Source: Isoetes taiwanensis (taxonomy: Eukaryota; Streptophyta; Lycopodiopsida; Isoetales; Isoetaceae). From it: a stretch of 64,000 nt of DNA. Position numbers and translations under genes: made by a program. Position 1 is the stretch's first letter. The number at the start of each line of letters is the position of its first letter. Shown here piece by piece: positions 23,701 through 37,488 of this stretch. The stretch is from the NCBI GenBank assembly GCA_021234155.1, contig JAJEKV010000024.1, positions 12,934,913-12,998,912 on the forward strand, written 5' to 3'. Under the pieces are notes generated by a model. That model worked only from the letters and a program-made list of their open reading frames with translations, did no database searches and was not told where the DNA came from.

Positions 23701-24104
23701 CTAGTAAGCGTGTGCCGTGCCGGCTAATCTTGACATGTGTTTTACTTTCGATCTTTAATGTCCCATATCCGCAGCCGACAGCGGTGTATGTTGATATTGG
23801 CGGACATTACTAACTTTCATAATTACGTTTTTTATTGAAATTGTCTAATGACAATATTATAGTCAATGTATTAAGATTTTAGTAGAGAAAAATGATGAGG
23901 GAGTTAAATCTACCTCGAAAGATGAAAATTTGAAAAAACAAATCAAGACTTATGCTCAAAATGTAAGCCTCGAACAATAGACATAGCATCCACGATATCT
24001 TTGAGTCGTGTATCTCTCGAACACGCCACATGTGAGGATGGTAACACAAATTTTACGCCAATAGCACTTGCATCATTTTGTTCAAAGTCCATAATACCAC
24101 GCCT
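23701..24104. other. Transition between satellite and A'' block, unit 1
   Basis: AT-rich 400 bp, homologous to 50531-50940 of unit 2. Contains 'tgttgatattggcggacatt'. No gene recognised. Confidence 0.5.
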
Positions 24105-27100
24105 TCGTCTTGTTGTCTTGCCCCGACTACTACGCCTTGGCACCTAGCTATGGCGACTTCTTAACTCCGGTTATGGCATTGTTGCGATGCAAAGGGTTCC
24201 TCGAGCATTGCTTGTACCGAGCATCACATAGGGCGGTCGGTAGAAACCTAAAAGTATTGTGGTAGAGGCTTGCATAGAAATTCAGCATTCAAAACAAATC
24301 AAATGTTGTGGCCAAGACCCTTAGCTCTTACATGTTTGCACGGAAAAGGGCGCTATGACCATTTTTGCTCCGGCTATGTTTGAGTCATTTTCAAGTTCAA
24401 GCCGATAAAAAGGCGTCATATGTCTTTAATAGAAGCGAGGATTTGAGAGCTTGATTTAGGTTAAGTTACTAAAGATTCAAAAAAAAATTGTTCAAGAAAT
24501 AATCCTTGGTGCTTTTTTTTTTTTTTTTGAAGGGGCGAACAAAAAGTTTATTAAAGAGCAAGAATAAGTACAAAATGAATATTTCTCATCTAGTTGTTGT
24601 AAACACAAGGGATCTTTCTTTGGAACGCACTGCGACACCATATGCTTACTCCATACTAGATAAAGTAAAAGGAGATAAGGCTACGCTTAAGAGTCTAACC
24701 GCATTCCTGTAATGGCGTCAAATCCGATATGACTACGAGGAATCTCGGGAGAGTTTGAAGATGTAACTTGGTCCTTGACAAAGCGGTGTTATCTTGACCA
24801 AATCAATATGAAGTGGAGCAAAGCGACCACATCGTGAAGGAACCGAATCCGCGTATAGCAAGTCTGGAGAGGAGAGATCACCGGTGGTGTTAGAACCCTT
24901 AATGACTTTCGAGGTTGATGAAGGCGGTGGATGTTTAGGTGGAGGTGGGCACCCGCGGCGATCAATGTCGTATGCGCCCGCAGGCTGCTTCCACTGCTCT
25001 TGGGACCTCCCCGAATCCTCATCAATCTTTGCCTCATTGATCCAGGGCCTTGGGACCCAGCATTTGGAATAGATGTAAGAGAAGCATAGGAATAAAGAAC
25101 ATCCATTGAAGAAGAATGAAAGCTAGGGAGTAGGATTTGTGGCGGAGGCAGCGGAGGAGCATGGCGGTAAGACTTCTGAGAATTGAGCAAAGCGGAGGGG
25201 GCCTCGGGGAACATGAGAGCTAGCTCTGGGCCATTTAACAAGCGTGGCGAATGGAAAGAACATGGGCCCACTTTGAACAACAATTATCTGAGGCAGATCC
25301 GATGAATAGGCGTGCTACACAAATCTTAGTAATGCCATTGGTTATAGCATGTTGCAAATGAAGTCAATCTCACTAGCAATAGCAGAAATGAACTCGGGAT
25401 CTTGAAATTACGGAGGGAAAATCTTCAATAGCAATCGAATGGAACCGCGGAAAGGCATCGGCTTACCGGAAAAGAGCCGAGGAACATCGCTGGCGATACA
25501 ACAAGAAATGTTTCCACAAAAGGATCAAACCTCGTTCTATGAGTTGAGCCACCGGCTCGAGGGGACTCAAACATTAGGAGAAAACAACGTTGATCTTTGC
25601 CTGAGCTTGATCGGTGATACCACGAAGCCTAATTTGTGCAAATGCCGGATAACCAAGATCCAATGGCTTCAAATCCAGAAGGGGCCAATGAAGTAACAAA
25701 CAGCGAGGCATGCAACTAATTGCTCCACATGGCGGCCGGTGAGTCTCATGGTGATCACTACCACCGGGGGCCCCAAAGCTCAAAAAGTTGACCTACACTC
25801 CCACGAACCTCATAAAAAAATTTCAGTTGGTAACCAAATATCCAAGGAATCACTTGGCTACAGCTATTTGAAGATAGGATGCAACTTCTTTCTTATTATT
25901 GTCCACCATGGTGGCAATGGCCTCTGAAACACAAAGTGATGTGGCGGAGATGACACACCTTTGCATAGCCACTTTCGGGAAAGCGGACACTGTAACCCTT
26001 GTCAGCGTGGGAAAGACCTCTACGGTGTAGAGGTCTGGGCGGAAATGGCGTGGAAGAAGAAAAAAGGTATCGGGGCTTTATTACCGAGGAAGGGGAAACT
26101 CCTCACCCTTGAGAACCTCAACATGGTTCGATGTTCTTTTTGTCGAGAAGAGCCTCCTTGGCGTGAGAGATTCTCAACATGTGTTGGGGATGCAAGATGT
26201 GTCACACTCTTTTTGGCAGGGCTGCTAATCTCATTTATGCTATTTAGTGCGGGCACTTGAGAATTAAAGGAAAAGCGGAATTTTAAAGGTAGCTTCGCCA
26301 TGATCAACATAGCGGTATATCAAATGTTAGGCAATCACTAGATCTGTGGTAAGCCCTAAAATTAGTTGGCATTGTCATTCAAAATGCTCTGACCCAATGT
26401 TTTCACATTAGATGATATGCAAAATATGCAAAAGCTATGTTTTTCACGAAATTGAAGGGCCGGTACTTAGTTTTCAATGTTTTTATTTAAATGAGTATTA
26501 AATAAAGAATTCAAAGCATGCAACAATGTGATAATGATAACTCTTGTGTGCATGAAACATGACAACATCACTTAAGAAAAAGTAGTTAAAGGGAACTTAT
26601 CCAAATGATCTGAGATACAACAATACCCTCTGAGCCAAATACTACTTTATATAAAAGCTTTCTATAGATGGTTTAGGGGAAAAATTGCATTACTTAATAT
26701 AACATAAAATGCTTCAAAGCATCGGTTGAAGGTTTGTGAAAAAGGTCATCATTGAAACTTGAAGAGTCATTGTAAAAAGATCATGCAACTTTGTATATTG
26801 AATCGCTTCTAGTACAAATTGATATAATTTATTCCATTTCTCATGGAGAAGCTTAGCCTATTATTGCATAATCTTGAGCAAGGCCTCTTATGAAACCTGA
26901 GCATTCAAACATAGGTCATAATTTTGAGAAAAAAGAACATGTTCATCACGCTTGTGTTCTCAAATACCACGGAAGATATCATTAACATCTTGAAAAATCT
27001 CAAAAACAATACGTTAGCAATCTACACCAGGGGTAACATCCTAGCATAGAAACACCTAGCATGACCTTTTTCGATACAAATGTTTGGTAAGAGCAAGTGC

Positions 27101-27745
27101 AAAAGAATATGAAGTCATATGTTTTCATTCAAAGCTTTCATAGATGGTTGTGCAAAGAGTTGGATTGTAATATCTCCCATGTGGTCCATGTAAAACATCA
27201 GTTGAAGAGGTCTTGTAAAGATCATGCAACTTTGCATCTTGAACTATTAATGCATCATCATTCCATTATTACTACGCATGATATAGGTTGGGCCAAGAGC
27301 ATTCAAATATTGGTCATCATCTTGGGAAAAAAGAACACGTTCTTGCTGCTTGTATCCTCAGATACCCTGGAATTTAACATTAATAACTTGAAAAATCTTC
27401 TTAACAATATTGCTAGCAATCTAAATTACAAGGTAGTATCCACATGACACTTTTCTAATACAACTTGTCATTAGATTACCTATAAGAAAAATCTTTCATG
27501 AACACTTACAAAGAACATGTTACATCCTAATCTTTATGCATGCATAAGATAGCCTTTAGATAATGAGAAACATAATGCTTGCATGAGAAACAAAATGATT
27601 GTATGCAAACAACTAACTTCGTGGTGTTGATTTTCTCACGTTCTTATGTTCTTTAACCTCCACGCCAATCCGAGGCATTAGACAAATTAGACATGGATGC
27701 CTTTCTTGATAAAAAAAAAAAAAAAAGCGATAAAATTTCACATGT
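24105..27745. repeat. A'' block, unit 1
   Basis: Third copy of the A sequence, interrupted at 24512-26235 by a poly(A)-tailed retroposon. It lacks the hAT-like MITE, the 104-bp duplication and the LTR, so it preserves the empty sites for all three. The two ~480-bp internal modules are present (about 26640-27060 and 27110-27470). No recognisable gene. Confidence 0.72.
24512..26235 (-). mobile_element. Poly(A)-tailed retroposon with DUF4283-like ORF, unit 1
   Basis: Absent from the homologous alpha block (6610 region), which runs straight from 'ccttagtg' to 'ttatttggtg'. Minus-strand polarity: a poly(A) tail (poly-T at 24513-24528) preceded by an 'aataaac' signal. The coding region is badly broken here; unit 2 shows it far better. 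Confidence 0.7.
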
Positions 27746-28147
27746 CCCAACTCTATCTTACATTAGATATATTAGATTCGGATATGTGCCTTCATAAGAA
27801 GATTATTGGAATCTGAGGAAAAAAAGCCTTCCTCGGCTAATATACTAAGATGTTGAGAAGATTATAGGTAAACAATGGGATTCTCTGATTCAATCACTAT
27901 ATAATATGCAAGTCTTATTCACCAAATTAATCTTGATGATATATGGCTCCTCTCTTAAAAAGTTTATACATTTTTTTTTTGCATCAACAACCAATTTAGT
28001 GTGGAGAAAGGATTGACATGTAGCTAATTCTCATGTCGAGATAGGTAGCTTTTTTCCAAAAAATATCGAGATATCTCCTACAAATTCATTCTGGGGTTGA
28101 CCTCCTTCGAGCAAGATTTTTAATTCATGTCGGATCAATTGGATGAA
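27746..28147. other. B block start in unit 1, second copy
   Basis: Homologous to 21750-22190 without the LTR at its left edge. No gene. It ends where a ~1.65 kb insert begins. Confidence 0.5.
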
Positions 28148-29794
28148 TATGTAGCAACCAATTTTCTTTGTGTTTTTGCCTTTTCACTAAGGTTTCCCTA
28201 TGATTTAAGTGATGTATTCAAATGGATGTACTAATGCGTCACATCTAAATTTATTCGAAAGATTTTAGCCTTTTTTTTTCCAATAGTCAACAACCAATGG
28301 CTCACAACAAAGCCCTTTTTTGTCGTGTGGTGCATAATGGTCAACAACCAATGGCTCACAACAAAAGCCCTCTTTTTTGTGTGTGTCTTATAATGGGCAC
28401 ATGAAGGGCTTGAAGGGTTTTGGTGTAGTTTCACTTGACAACACATTTCTTATCATAACTTTTTGATCGAGCTCTTTTGAGATGATTTTTATTGTTTTGA
28501 AAGCTCTCTGAGATCGTTTTGAAGTGTATAATATGGATATGTTTGGTTAAGTTATCTATGCTAAAACAACAATTTTCAGCCGGGTTTGGTAGGCTTTCAC
28601 ATCCTACTAAGCGGATTAATGAGTTAAGCTGTGGGATATTGTTTTATGGCTAATTCGAATGAAGCTTGCAAAAATTACCATGCATTTTTTTAGATTTTGA
28701 AGCGGTTATTAAGCAAATTCCAAGGCTTCTAGATTCTTCTTGTGCTAACAAGCAGTGTGTATCGTGCATAATGGGCGCTGAAGGGCTTGAAGGGCGCATG
28801 CTTTAGTCACAGTTCCGCCAAACAACACATTTTTATCATAACTTTTGATCGAGCTCTGTTTGAGATGATTTTTATTCGTTGGAAAGCTCTCTCCGAGATC
28901 TTTTTTGATAGTGTGTATGATATGGATATGTTTGGTTAAATTATCTATGCCTAAAACAACAATTTTTCGGCCAGGTTTGGTAGTCTTTCACATCCTACCG
29001 GTGATTATCTGAGATGCGCTATTGGATATTGTTTTGCTGAAACATTCCCGAATGGGCTTTGCAAAAAATTACCATGCGCTTTTAGATTTTGAGGCAGTTA
29101 TTAAGCAAATTCCAAGGCTTCTAGATCCTTGTGCTAACAAGTGAAAAGTTTCCCCTTTGGTTTCTCACCACAGAATCCCATGGAGGCCAAAAGAGAACTG
29201 TTAAATTCGGTTGAAAAATGTTTGTGTGTATGGGTGTTGCAAACTTTTATGACTTTCAGAATAATGGGATCAATACGCTTTATCTTTTATGGACACTTTT
29301 ACTTATGTTCTATTTGTTTTATTGTGATGAAATTAAAAAGCTACGGTGATGAAAGCCTCAAATGAATTCTAGTTTTTACGGTTTGAATTCTAAAATTTTT
29401 TGTCACAGCGGGGGCGATCCCTAAAGGCCTGAAAAGGACAAAAAAATTTTTGGCAACACAAACTATTAACATCCAACATATAAAATTAAATCCCCCACAC
29501 ATAACAACCATTGACATTAACAACCAACACATAACTACCATTGACATTAATTAACACAACCATTGGGTCCAACACATTTAAATAAAATCCCCCTTAAACC
29601 CCTTTGGTTTTGGGTGCATATTCACGAGGGGGTGACTCGAGGCGGTTGGATAAACATATTCACCTTATTCCTTAATCTACCGTCGTAAAGTTCCTGGTTT
29701 GTGGGGTATCTTGAGTACCAAAATTTGCTTATCTATATAACAAGATTATAAAAATACTATAAGATTTCAAAGCGGATACTATATGGTGTTGATT
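28148..29794. repeat. 1.65 kb insert with tandem duplications, unit 1
   Basis: Absent from the first B block (22190 region). Contains a ~60-bp repeat ('tcaacaaccaatggctcaca') about 2 times at 28288-28365 and a ~380-bp direct duplication (about 28388-28765 and 28766-29130), then a segment with repeated 'caaccattgacattaa'. No TIRs, target duplication or recognisable ORF were found, so its class is unknown. Confidence 0.65.
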
Positions 29795-30239
29795 CCATGT
29801 TGATTAAAATATGATATACTAAAACTAAAATTTGAATCTGAGTAAAAGTGATGATGATTAGGGAAGATTCCATACTAGTTAAACCCGACATCACGAGCTC
29901 CATCACCATCTACACATAATCATGCGATTCAATCGGCCTTCAGCCATTTTTATATCGCCAAAATGTTTTGCCATTTTTGGAGGCGGGATTATTTCTAGGC
30001 ATCCCGGAAAAACTCAAATCTTAGTGATATCAAAGTTTTCTACTAAACTTTGAAAATCCCAAATTAACATAGTTGATATATGAAGTTTGTTTGAGCTTTT
30101 TAGTCCTTTCATCACCTCCTCGACCAAAACATAAATCTAAGATTCAAGCTGCCACCACAACATAAATTTAGAATTGAAAGAAAAGTGCCCATCTAGAGAT
30201 TTTTTGAACCTCCAAAAAGGTTTTTTTATAGAAGCTCCC

Positions 30240-31405
30240 ATTTAGAACTTCAACACATGTTGGACATGATGCTAACCTCAATTCAAAACCTCACACTAAA
30301 ATGAGAATCTAATATTAGGCTTCTAATTTAAGAAATCTATGTTTGGGCTTCAACTCCCAATCCATGTTGGAGATCACATCACGACTTAGGTTTAGAAGAA
30401 AGATAGAAAAACCTCTACAATGTAGTGAATTCCAACACATGTTGGAAGAACCTACCTTATTTCAGGACCAACTTCAAGACATGTTAGAAGTGATGCCACA
30501 ACCTCAAATCAAAACATCTATGCTAAAACAAAAGCACAAATTTGAAACCTTTATTTCCCAAGCTTCAACTTCCAACCCATGTTGAAAGTTCAACTTCAAC
30601 AACTTCCAATGCATGTTGCGAGTTGCCGCAACTGGAAAAGATGTGTGTCTAGAATCCCTTTAAACCTCCCACCATTACAAACCTCCACGATTAGAACCAC
30701 GCGGAAGCACTAATACAAGTTGGAAGTGGCTTGAATTCAAAACCAACTTCCAAAATATGTTTGAACATTGATGGTCATAACCCGCCAATTCAAAAACCTC
30801 CACATTAAAGTCTAAGATTGATTCTGATTTAAGAAACATATGTTTAGGCTTCAAATTCCAGCCCATGTTGGAAGTCGAGACCACGGCTTAGGGTTTGGAA
30901 GAAACACACCTAAGAAACTTTTACAATGTGAGTGAATTCCAGCACCAATACATGTTGGAAGACATAGCCCCTCATTTCAAGACCGACTTCCAGTGGAAGT
31001 GATGCCACGAAACCTCGATTCAAAGCCTCCCGCGGCTAGCGAATCTAAGATTCAAGCACAGAATTTGAGAAAACCTTTATTTAGCTTCAGCTACCAGCCC
31101 GCTGATGGAAGATGCGGCTTAGGGTTGGAAGGGATTTGTGTCTGAAGGATCACAAGCCTCCACCATTACAAACCTCCATCATTTAGAACATATGACTTCC
31201 AGTACAGAGTTGGAGTAAACCCGATCCTAAAACATCTATAATACTTAGAACTCAACTTCGGCACATGTTTGAAATATAATCCCAATTCAAAACAACTTCC
31301 ATTACATGTTGGAAGTAATCTATAACCTCAATTCAAAACCTCCACACGAAAACAAGAATCTAGATTCAGCAAATTTAGTATATATTTAGCTTCAATTTCA
31401 ACCCA
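30240..31405. repeat. CATGTTGG satellite array, unit 1 second array
   Basis: Same satellite at the end of unit 1. In 30850-31230 many words are altered relative to unit 2 (for example 'accaaccca' reads 'accagccc'). It abuts the junction with unit 2. Confidence 0.78.
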
Positions 31406-32350
31406 TGTTTTTCAATATGCCTCTCCTCTTTATTTGATGCGGGACCAATCCGTAAGATGCGGAACAACGGGCTTAAAACTTTTCAGGAACTGGCAGAAGC
31501 TTCAAAATCAGCCAAGAAACTTCTAGAAATACTATTAGGTCTAGGTGTGGAAATTTCTAAAGGTTTAATCCTCGCTTTAATATTTTAGAAGTTTACACGG
31601 TGCTAACCTAAGCAAAATATTAACTTTCTATAACAATAGCAAATATCTTTTAAGTCAGCCCCTTTATCCTCCATATTACAATTATATATTAGAGATATAA
31701 GAAAGAATATGTTTTTTTTCTACGGTGCCCATTGTGATGGGCTAGGATTTGAAATATAATGGTGGCATAGAAAGTGGGGAGAGGATTATAGGGGTCCCAC
31801 GACCGGGGAGTCGGGAGCCGGTCCGGAATCGCCTACCACTTTCGGCCACAACATGGCACCTACGAGACTTACCTGCGATTGAGCGGAATCATGCTACCAC
31901 TTTCCATTATCGGAGGTGGAACCGGCCGGAAACCGGTTGCCATATTGTTAAATGAATAGGTTTAATTATCAGGATCGTCCAACTTGTAAGTTAAATTTGG
32001 CCTATATAAACTAATATAATATACTATTGATATATACTAAAATATTTATAATATAAGAAGATACGTTTCCTTTCTATGTCTTCTTGTTCATATATATGGG
32101 AGCTAGAAGATGTTTTTCTTTTTTTTTAAAGGGGGTCAATTATAATAGTTGAAAGCATGCATGCACTTTTAAAACATTGCATCCTTTTCATAAAGTTGAA
32201 GATTCTTAGGTTCACAAATGGCAAAAAAAGCCCTAAATAGTAATGAATGTTTTTTGAGGGCATATATGCAGTAACGTCACATGAAGATGTTGATATGAGC
32301 CCTTCAAATTGTCTAGATCACATACTCATATCCAAAAATGATGCCATGTT

Positions 32351-32750
32351 TTCTTTTTGATGAACGTGGATCTTTATTACTCAAAAGAGTACCAAAGAGT
32401 ACATGGGGACTCAAAACCCAAGGAGAAGATGTCCACTAGAGCAACACTACCACCACATACATAACATAGAAAAAGCAAAGAATACATATTACCACGAGCA
32501 CAATCTGCTTGCTATGAGTAAGTCCGACCGCCAGATATCGCCCTAAAATGACACTCTTGATGTCACTCCTTTAAGAAAGAACACTTATACGCCTTTCAAT
32601 GACTACATGAGCATCGCTCAAAGACTTGTGTATCTAAAAGAACTGTCCCTTGAGGATGAGAAGATTTTCGCTCTTCGGATGGACCAATGATTCAAGTAGA
32701 TGCTAAATGAAAGCCCTCTTTGCCAACTTGTCCCAAGAACCATGAGTGAA
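32351..32750 (-). mobile_element. 5'-truncated LINE 3' end, unit 2 copy
   Basis: Same insertion as 5560-5962, carried along by the 27 kb duplication. The 16-bp target duplication is retained at 32335-32350 and 32751-32766. Small differences from copy 1 lie in the coding relic. Confidence 0.78.
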
Positions 32751-32999
32751 AAAATGATGCCATGTTGTTATTTGTTAACCCTAAATTTTAAATTTTCTCA
32801 CACACACTTCGGCTACCATAACACTAAGATTATAGTGCCATCTCCATTGCTCGATGATTTTATAAATGTTCATCTCAACAACCGCCAAGATGGGCCAAGA
32901 TGAACGCCTGGATTTCGACCTGTGACCTCTCATCCTATTGGTTGGTCTAAATAGGGTTTGTTTCTCATTGCCGTCTTAACTATCTTCGCCGACATTACT

Positions 33000-35843
33000 C
33001 GGCCTTTGGCTCTAGGCGTGGTAGGCTTCTTAACTTACTATGAACATTTCAAGCGATGCAAGGGTTCTTCGAGCCGCCGCTAAGATTGAAAGCAAGGGGG
33101 GAGGTTAGGTGGAAACCTAAAGTATTGTGACCGAGGGCTTGCATAGAAATTCGCAATCCAAGAAACAAATCAAATGTTGTGGCAAGAACCCTTAAGCTCT
33201 TGCATGTTTGCCTAGAAAAAGGATGCCTCATGCAGCCCGACCATTTTTGTTCAGGCTATGTTTGAGTATTCCAGGTTCAAGCCCTCGATAAAGGAAGGCC
33301 ATATGTCTTTAATAGGGCAGGATTTGAGCTTGATTTAGGTTACATTACTAAAGAGAGAATTTTGTTCAAGAAATAATCCTTAGTGTTATTTGGTGTAGGG
33401 CACTTGAGGAATTCATTGAGAAAATGGGAATTTAAAGGTAGCTCGCGGGATCAACATAGCAGCAAATGATCAAATGTTAGACGATCACCGATCTGTGGGA
33501 AGCCCAAAATTAGTTGGCATTGTCGCTCAAATGGCTACAACCCAATTTTTATGCAAAATATGCAAGAGCAATGTTTTTTCTGAAGTTGAAGAGGCCAGGC
33601 ACTTAATTTTTCAATGTTTTTATTTAAAGGAGTATTAAATAAAGAATTCAAAGCATGCAGAGGTGTGATAACGATAGCTATTGTGTGCATGAAACATTAC
33701 AATATCACTTAAGAAGAAGAGGTTAAGGGAACTTATCCAAATGATGCAGATACAACAATATCTACAGAGCCAAATACTACTTTATATAAAGCTTTCTATA
33801 GATGGTTTAGGGGAAGAATTGCATTGCTTAAAATAACACCCAAATGCTCCAAAGAAAGCATCAGCTGAAGAGGTTTCAGAAAAGATCATGCGACTTGAAG
33901 AGATCTGTGTAAAAGATCATGCAACTTTGTACATTTAATCACTACTTTGTATATTGATATCATTGTTCCATTTTCTTATGGAGAAGCACTGCCTATTACT
34001 ACATAATCTTGAGCAAGGCCTCTTACCGCCCTGAGCATTCAAACATACGCCATAATTTTGAGAGAAAAGAACATGTTCATACCGCTTGTGTTGTCAAAGA
34101 CCCCGGATTTCATCATTAACATCTTGAAAAATCTCAAAAACAATACACCAAGAGGTAACATCCTAGCATGAGAAACACCCTAGCATGACCCTTTTCTGGT
34201 ACCAATGTTTGGTAAGAGCAAGTGAAAAGAATATGAAGTCATATCGTTGTTGTTTACGCACCAGTATTTTACATTCACATACGCCCTGTATCTTCCTTAC
34301 AAAAGACTATATGACATCGCACCTATAAGTTGATAGGTCAAATTGAGGTCTTGTTTTATTAGTACCGCATTTTAACGATATTAATACATACAAAGACGTA
34401 TGATAATGATTAAAAAAGCGCCCAAATGACATTAACCAATAGAATTGGTAAAATTATACATTTGGAAAAATACATTATTATATATTATAGAATAGGAGTA
34501 AAAAACGCATTAGGAGAGTTTAGACATTAGGGAAATTATGGAATTGTAGTTTTAAAAAAAAAAGGAAAAAAAAAACCAATCTTCTTGCAAATAAAAACCC
34601 AAAATCTCTGTGTTTTTGCCCTCTTTCTTCTTACCCTAGTCGTTGAATCGAAATGGAGATGGAGATGCAGACCCACGTTTCTCCTTGTTTTGTTATGGTA
34701 GGAGGCAGACCTTCTCCTTAATACTTCAATAGGTTGCATTCATGCTAGGAAAGAAATACAGAGGTGAGCAAAGTTTGAGAAATACTTAATTTTCTAGAGT
34801 AATATATTCTGGTTCATTATTTAAAACTTGAAGTTCTTCATACTAGTTGTTATTGCAACTATTTCAACTGGAATACAAGAAATAATAGTTCTAAAAATTA
34901 CAGTGAAGTACTTAACGCATCATCAGACGTAAAAATACGATTTTACGTATTTAATAAGTATTTTATAATTAAAAAAACGTATTTAAAGTACTTTTAAATG
35001 AGAGGTATGCATACAGTATTAACACGCTAAGCACGATAATACCCGCATCGCACTAAACGCATTCGACAACACTGGTCATATGGTACTTCATTCAAAGCTT
35101 TCATAGATGGTTGTGCAAAGAGTTAGATGGCTTAATATCTCCCATGTGGTCCATATAAAACATCAGTTGAAGAGGTCTTGTAAAAGATCATGCAACTTTG
35201 CATACCGAACTATAAATGCATCATCATTCCATTTTTTCATGCAGGTACCACCGCCTATTACTACATGATATAGGTGGGCCCCGAGCATTCAAATATTGGT
35301 CATCATCTTTGGGAAAAAGAACACATTCTTGCCGCTTGTATCCTCGTGATACCTCGGAATTTAACATTAATATCTTGAAAAATCTTCTTAACAATATCGC
35401 TAGCAATCTAAACTCGCAAGGTAGTATCCCAAAGATGACACTTTTCTAATACAACATGCAAAGAGATTACCTATAAGAAAAATCTTTCATCATAACACTT
35501 ACAAAGAACATATTACATCCTAATCTTTATGCATGCATAAGATAGCCTTTAGATAATGAGAAACATAATGCTTGCATGAGAAACAAAATGATTGTACGCA
35601 AACAACTAGCTTGTGTTGATTTCTCACGTTCTTATGTTCTTTAACACCTCCCTGCTCCCAGATTGAGCATTAGACAAATTAGACATGGATGCCTTTCTTG
35701 ATAAAAAATTCACCGATAAGATTTCTCACGCTCTATGTTCTTTAACACCTCCCCGCCAAAAGCTTGAGCATTAGACAAATTAGACATGGATGCCTTTCTT
35801 GATTAAAAAAAAATCGCTGATAAGAAATTTCACATGTCCCAAC
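33000..35843. repeat. A block, copy alpha of unit 2
   Basis: Counterpart of 6190-9073, with the hAT-like MITE at the same site and the same 104-bp tandem duplication at its end. Differences from unit 1 include many altered CAG/CTG and GTAC sites. No gene recognised. Confidence 0.7.
34245..35074. mobile_element. hAT-like MITE, unit 2 copy
   Basis: Same insertion as 7476-8307. The interior (about 34430-34910) is essentially unchanged, but the left terminus reads CGTTGTTGT instead of CAGTGTTGT and the subterminal GTAC-rich words are scrambled. This places the differences at CAG and palindromic GTAC sites rather than spreading them randomly. Confidence 0.75.
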
Positions 35844-37475
35844 TGTGACGCTCCCTACTAAATATACGGCTCCCAGCCGTACACTCCGTAGGAAATCCCC
35901 CATCCGGTCCTCCGACGCACGCCCCCTCCGCCTATCCCAAGACTCAAATCTCCGTCAGAAAAGGGAAGGGGACACTTAAGGTGTATTGCGCCCTTCCCCT
36001 ATGGGCTCCTATCACAGCGGAAGCATTAACATCGTCAGAACTAGCAATAACAATACATCACACTACCTCAAAGGGTAGCTCATCCACATATTCATAGGTG
36101 CAATAAACATAATCATATGCCATAAAACATGAGAGCTCCTACCCGCGGGTTCGACATATATAAAAGTTATCGACCGGACAGCCTCAAGATAGAGCGTAAT
36201 CGAGTCATAACAATGGCGAGGCTGACATAAGACAATGGCTAGAGTTGACCACTCCATCCGCCCCTCTTGTGCATACTTTGCGGGTGGGCTAGATCGTGCC
36301 TCGCATGACTCTAACCTTCCGGACACGCAATCCCATGGTATCACCCATGGGACTACCCAGTTGCATCTTCCCGGGTCCGAGGTAGGAAGGGTTGCATCTA
36401 CCCTTCCTGTGGTCTAGAGGCTCCAGGCTGCTAGAGAATCGTGGATCATACACACCCATTCGTAGATCCGATGAACCCCCCAAAACAAGAGTCAAGGTTC
36501 GACACTTGCAACTCTTGAGAGGCGTGGCCACACCATTGCCCCCAGAGGTGTCGGGCCCATGCTCGCCCACACGAAGTGACCGACCATAAGCCTAGCCCAC
36601 TATGGGATCCCCCGTAGGCCCCACTCGGCAGGGATCCACCCTCCATCTTGCCTCTAGCCCCGTTGTGTAGTGCTGAGTCACATCATAGCTTCCATAGCCC
36701 GGTGGGTTCCTATGCACAGGCCGCATCTAATAGGAACTAAGGGATCTACACTAGGAGCATACTACATATGGCCCTAGGTCTCTACCCCCCTTCCCAATAC
36801 AAGAGGAGCAAACATGATCAACCAACATCCCATAACATCATATCATGATAATCATAATAAGAACATCTTAACCTAATCATACATATCTAACTAACATTTA
36901 GGGTTCCTTGATTAGGGTTCAAGATGTTCAACAAAGGGTTCTAGGGTGGCTCTACTCTAGACACGAATACTAACCCATCCGGAGTGCTAACTTCCGGATG
37001 TACTAACATGAACTCTACTCAACCTACCTCCTCCGCTTCCTCCCATCCCCGGGCATCTCCATGCTCCTTGACGTGGCCTAAGACTTGCTCCATCAACGAT
37101 CATGCACACCTTCCAGGGGGCTGCTGCTCAAAGCTAGGCTATGATTTAACGATGCTCAAACGGGGTTTCGCACGCGTGAGAGTTCGTTGTGCTAGGTCAT
37201 GGGGAAAGGGTCTAGGATTAGGTTAGAGCCCATATAGGTGTGGGTCCACATGGGATGCCACGTGGCACCACTAGGACGAGGCCGTGGTGGGTTGTTCAAT
37301 AGGATAAGGCCATGTGGAAATGGGCCTTATCCTAAGGTTATCTAAGTTAAACAATTAACTTAGATGTGCACCCCTTGCCACTTTCTAAGGCATACAAGGC
37401 TACCTAGGTAGACTTGTATGGTGACGGGTCCAGGAATATACGTATTTATAGCGTATATTCCCCTGGAACGTCACA
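35844..37475 (-). repeat. 3' LTR of the chromovirus, unit 2
   Basis: Starts TGTGACGCTCCC and ends GGAACGTCACA on the plus strand, 1632 bp, with the complementary TGTGACG...CGTCACA termini typical of this family. Preceded by 'cccaac', the left target-site copy. The paired inverted repeats lie at 37391-37420 and 37434-37460. Confidence 0.9.
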
Positions 37476-37488
37476 TTCTCCCCCCCTT
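37476..37488 (-). other. Polypurine tract, unit 2
   Basis: Minus strand 'aaggggggggagaa'-like purine run abutting the LTR start TGTGACG. Same role as 10699-10711. Confidence 0.75.

Larger units (their letters stand above)
4611..31417 (+). repeat. 27 kb tandem unit, copy 1
   Basis: Direct repeat of 31418-58433. The start is set where collinearity begins ('tgcctctcc' at 4611 and at 31418). The end is set at the 'ttcaata' preceding 31418, which matches 58427-58433. Collinear markers include the LINE tail, the hAT-like MITE, the retrotransposon, the solo LTR, both satellite arrays and the DUF4283-like retroposon, all in the same order and at nearly the same spacing. Divergence is patchy: some stretches of several hundred bases are identical, while others carry dense small differences. 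It is either a recent segmental tandem duplication or an assembly duplication. Confidence 0.9.
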
